A stretch of 16,002 nucleotides of DNA from an uncultured Bacteroidales bacterium (lineage in GTDB: Bacteria; Bacteroidota; Bacteroidia; Bacteroidales; F082), in NCBI GenBank assembly GCA_937902805.1, contig CALEMB010000005.1, positions 1 to 16,002 of the forward strand, read 5' to 3'. Every line of letters begins with the position of its first letter. Positions within the stretch are counted from its first letter, which is position 1. The translations under genes were made by a program, and so were the position numbers. The notes under the pieces are model-generated. The model worked only from the letters and a program-made list of their open reading frames with translations, had not been told where the DNA came from and did no database searches. Below, in pieces: positions 13,895 to 16,002 of the stretch.

Positions 13895-15933
13895 TTTTTA
13901 AAGTTAATCTTGACGAATTAAACCCGTTTGCCGACCAAACTTTAAGAGATTATCAGTCAGAGGCAAAAAAGAAGATTTACGATTTTTGGAGAACAAAACG
14001 GAGTGTTATGCTTCAGATGCCTACGGGTACTGGCAAAACACGTCTTTTTGTTTCCATTGCGAAGGATTTCCACAATTGGGCGATACAGCATAAAACTGCC
14101 GTCAAAATACTGATATTGGCTCATCGCCATGAACTCATTGACCAAATAGACACTCATCTTGGGCTGAAATATGGATTGGCTCATGGGATCATTATGGCTA
14201 AAAGTTTGGAACAAAAGAAATATCCAGTTCAAATCGGTTCTGTTCCAACGTTAACCAGAAGAATTGAAAAATGGTCGGACAAACAATTTGATATTATCAT
14301 CGTTGATGAGGCGCATCATATCAAGGCTGATAGTTACAAGAAAATCATAAACGCCTATCCTAATGCCAAAATCCTTGGCGTTACTGCTACACCATATAGA
14401 ATGAACGGGGAAGGCTTTGTGGAAGAATTTGAAGAGTTAATAGTTTCTGAACCAATTAGTTCATTTATCAGAAAAGGCTATTTGTCAGATTATGAGTATT
14501 ATTCAATTCGCCCAGACTCTGATATTCAGAATCAAATCAACAGCATCAATCAGTTCGACATAGACGGCGACTATCTTGAATCAGCGATGGTTTCTGTGAT
14601 GGATACGGAAAAAGTTAGGGCTAGGATTGTGGAAACTTATTTAAAATATGCCAAAGGGAAAAAAGGAATTGTGTACGCTATTACTAAAGGTCATAACTTG
14701 CATATTTGTAATAGTTTCAAAAAAGTTGGCATAAGGGCTGCCGCCATTGACTGTGATACGAAACCCGAAGAAAGAGAAAGGCTGGTGAACGAGTTTAAGG
14801 AAGGTAAAATAGATGTTCTTTGTAATGTCAACATCTTTAATGAAGGTTTTGATTGTCCTGATGTTGAATTCGTACAATTGACTCGCCCGACAATGTCTCT
14901 TTCCATGTATTTGCAACAAGTTGGAAGAGGTTTGCGACCAGCGCAAGGCAAGGAGAAAGTAATCATCTTGGACAACGTTGGTCAATACAATAAATTCGGT
15001 TTTCCCTCAGTCAATAGAAATTGGATGATGTATTTCGTGGGAAAAGATGAAATCGAACCAGACCCAATTCATTTAGGAGATGGTCATGGAATTACTTTTA
15101 TGGATGAAATCGAAGAAGGTGACGAACAAGTAGATTTGCTATTTTCATCAAGGGAGAATGATGAAATGACCGATACGAAAGTTAGTATTACTGATAATAA
15201 TCAACAAGCAATTATGTCAATTGAAGAAATCGAAAAGGAAATCGAAATTCTGAAGAAATATGGATACGAGATTCCAAAAGAACTTTTGAAAGAGAAAGAA
15301 AGGCTGGAAAGCTTATCCAATTTTGAGAAGAGAGCCACTGAAATAATTCAGGATTTAATAAGAAAATATGACATTCGTCGAAATGCAGCCATTCAATTGA
15401 AACCTCAAGGCGGCTCATCATTCAAATATGCTCCTCGTATCTTGAAGGACAGGTCTATTGAAGAAATTAGCAATGAAATAAGCGTTTTGGAAAAATATGG
15501 TTATAGAATTCCAGAAACATTATTGCAAGAAAGGAACAAAGTGCAGAATGAAGAACTGTTTAAACAAGAGTCGGTCTCTATCCTTATACAATTGATGTGT
15601 GAATTGAGCTATTACCACAATATAGAAATACTTGTGGAAAAAGATGCAATAAGATTTATTATTGAAGAAGCTGTTGTTAAACCATCAGAAAGAAAAACAG
15701 AAAAACCTAATCATAAAGTTTTCGACAAACACAACTGGACTTCATTGCAAGATGTAAATGTTGGTGATGAGATCGTAGGAATAGGCGTGGTTTCTGAAAA
15801 GTATTCTCGGGGCGCATTGTATCCCAATAGTGCCGCTATGGTTGTCATTAACGGGAAAAAGTGGGCTAGTCCGCTCATTAAAGATTTTCTTGGTATACCA
15901 AGAGCACAGAAAAAACAGGGTGGACGTGCTTGA
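13891..15933 (+). CDS. Superfamily 2 DEAD/DEAH-type helicase with duplicated C-terminal unit
   Basis: 680 residues. ATP-dependent SF2 helicase/translocase of the ResIII type: LRDYQSEA (18-25), Walker A PTGTGKT (44-50), ILILAHRHELIDQ (motif Ia region), VDEAHH (138-143), TATPYR (165-170), then the second RecA domain with NIFNEGFDCPDVEFVQLTRPT (motif V) and QQVGRGLRP (342-350, motif VI). All catalytic motifs are intact. After about residue 420 comes an acidic linker and then two related units starting at Ser443 and Ser522 (SIEEI...EI..L.KYGY.IP..LL.E). A final segment (about 630-680) contains LQDVNVGDEIVGIGVV. No nuclease or methylase motif is seen. GC is 30-35% in hand-counted samples. Probably acts on DNA or RNA with the upstream 191-residue protein; a defence or repair role is inference. 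Confidence 0.9.
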   Translation: MIFKVNLDELNPFADQTLRDYQSEAKKKIYDFWRTKRSVMLQMPTGTGKTRLFVSIAKDFHNWAIQHKTAVKILILAHRHELIDQIDTHLGLKYGLAHGIIMAKSLEQKKYPVQIGSVPTLTRRIEKWSDKQFDIIIVDEAHHIKADSYKKIINAYPNAKILGVTATPYRMNGEGFVEEFEELIVSEPISSFIRKGYLSDYEYYSIRPDSDIQNQINSINQFDIDGDYLESAMVSVMDTEKVRARIVETYLKYAKGKKGIVYAITKGHNLHICNSFKKVGIRAAAIDCDTKPEERERLVNEFKEGKIDVLCNVNIFNEGFDCPDVEFVQLTRPTMSLSMYLQQVGRGLRPAQGKEKVIILDNVGQYNKFGFPSVNRNWMMYFVGKDEIEPDPIHLGDGHGITFMDEIEEGDEQVDLLFSSRENDEMTDTKVSITDNNQQAIMSIEEIEKEIEILKKYGYEIPKELLKEKERLESLSNFEKRATEIIQDLIRKYDIRRNAAIQLKPQGGSSFKYAPRILKDRSIEEISNEISVLEKYGYRIPETLLQERNKVQNEELFKQESVSILIQLMCELSYYHNIEILVEKDAIRFIIEEAVVKPSERKTEKPNHKVFDKHNWTSLQDVNVGDEIVGIGVVSEKYSRGALYPNSAAMVVINGKKWASPLIKDFLGIPRAQKKQGGRA

Positions 15934-15951
15934 ACGTCGATGATGACGTTC
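15932..15951 (+). terminator. Hairpin overlapping the helicase stop codon
   Basis: GAACGTC (15932-15938) and GACGTTC (15945-15951) pair perfectly around GATGAT. Only TCTTAT follows, so it is a weak intrinsic terminator at best. A second, shorter stem (TGTC/GACA, 15975-15988) before TTTTT (15990-15994) may complete termination. The rest of 15934-16002 shows no gene. Confidence 0.4.
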
Positions 15952-16002
15952 TCTTATGCCTCCTCTCTTGATCATGTCTCTGAGGACAGTTTTTCAGTAG
16001 CT

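Noticed and set aside
13891..15933. Helicase as the R subunit of a type I or III restriction system
   Set aside because: The ResIII-type motor fits, but there is no methyltransferase or specificity gene in the window and no nuclease motif in the protein. The upstream 191-residue protein resembles none of these.

Overview
The window looks like chromosome from a member of the Bacteroidales, probably host-associated; the genus cannot be told from the sequence. Four things point there. Starts lack Shine-Dalgarno sites. Several genes are preceded by the Bacteroidetes -7 promoter element TAnnTTTG. A TonB-dependent receptor is followed by a large surface lipoprotein. Lipoproteins carry short LASC-type lipoboxes. 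The window is gene-dense: no gap exceeds about 130 bases, and I recognised no rRNA, tRNA, CRISPR array or insertion sequence.

Left region (1-5832). A secreted endonuclease/exonuclease/phosphatase-family enzyme, cut by the window edge, runs leftward. Diverging from it are a TonB-dependent receptor and a 734-residue modular lipoprotein (DUF5689, choice-of-anchor J, DUF6359/YhcR-like OB fold, choice-of-anchor J). The three plausibly form one surface uptake locus; nucleic acid or another phosphorylated polymer is my guess at the substrate. A striking 7-base-periodic palindrome sits between receptor and lipoprotein. A strong intrinsic terminator closes the unit.

Middle left (5865-8486). A promoter drives polyprenol-phosphate mannose synthase, dihydroorotase (pyrC; 1-nt stop/start overlap) and a small MORN-repeat lipoprotein. 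The dihydroorotase carries an in-frame VPELVKG segment resembling a dispersed palindromic repeat. The lipoprotein gene stops 3 nt from an oppositely oriented gene.

Middle right (8479-12544, minus strand). Cysteinyl-tRNA synthetase (cysS), a patatin-like phospholipase and a PagL-like outer membrane protein lie in one close-spaced unit. The PagL-like protein keeps the His and Ser of the lipid A deacylase site but has Asn where PagL has Glu.

Right region (12583-16002, plus strand). A higB-higA toxin-antitoxin pair has a perfect inverted repeat over its -33 promoter element, and the transcript is probably leaderless. Two genes follow: a 191-residue protein of unknown function and, overlapping it by 4 nt, a 680-residue superfamily 2 helicase with a duplicated C-terminal unit. 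This end is clearly AT-richer than the rest (30-37% GC in hand-counted 60-base samples, against 58% in the receptor gene). It looks acquired and is the best candidate here for an undescribed defence or stability module.
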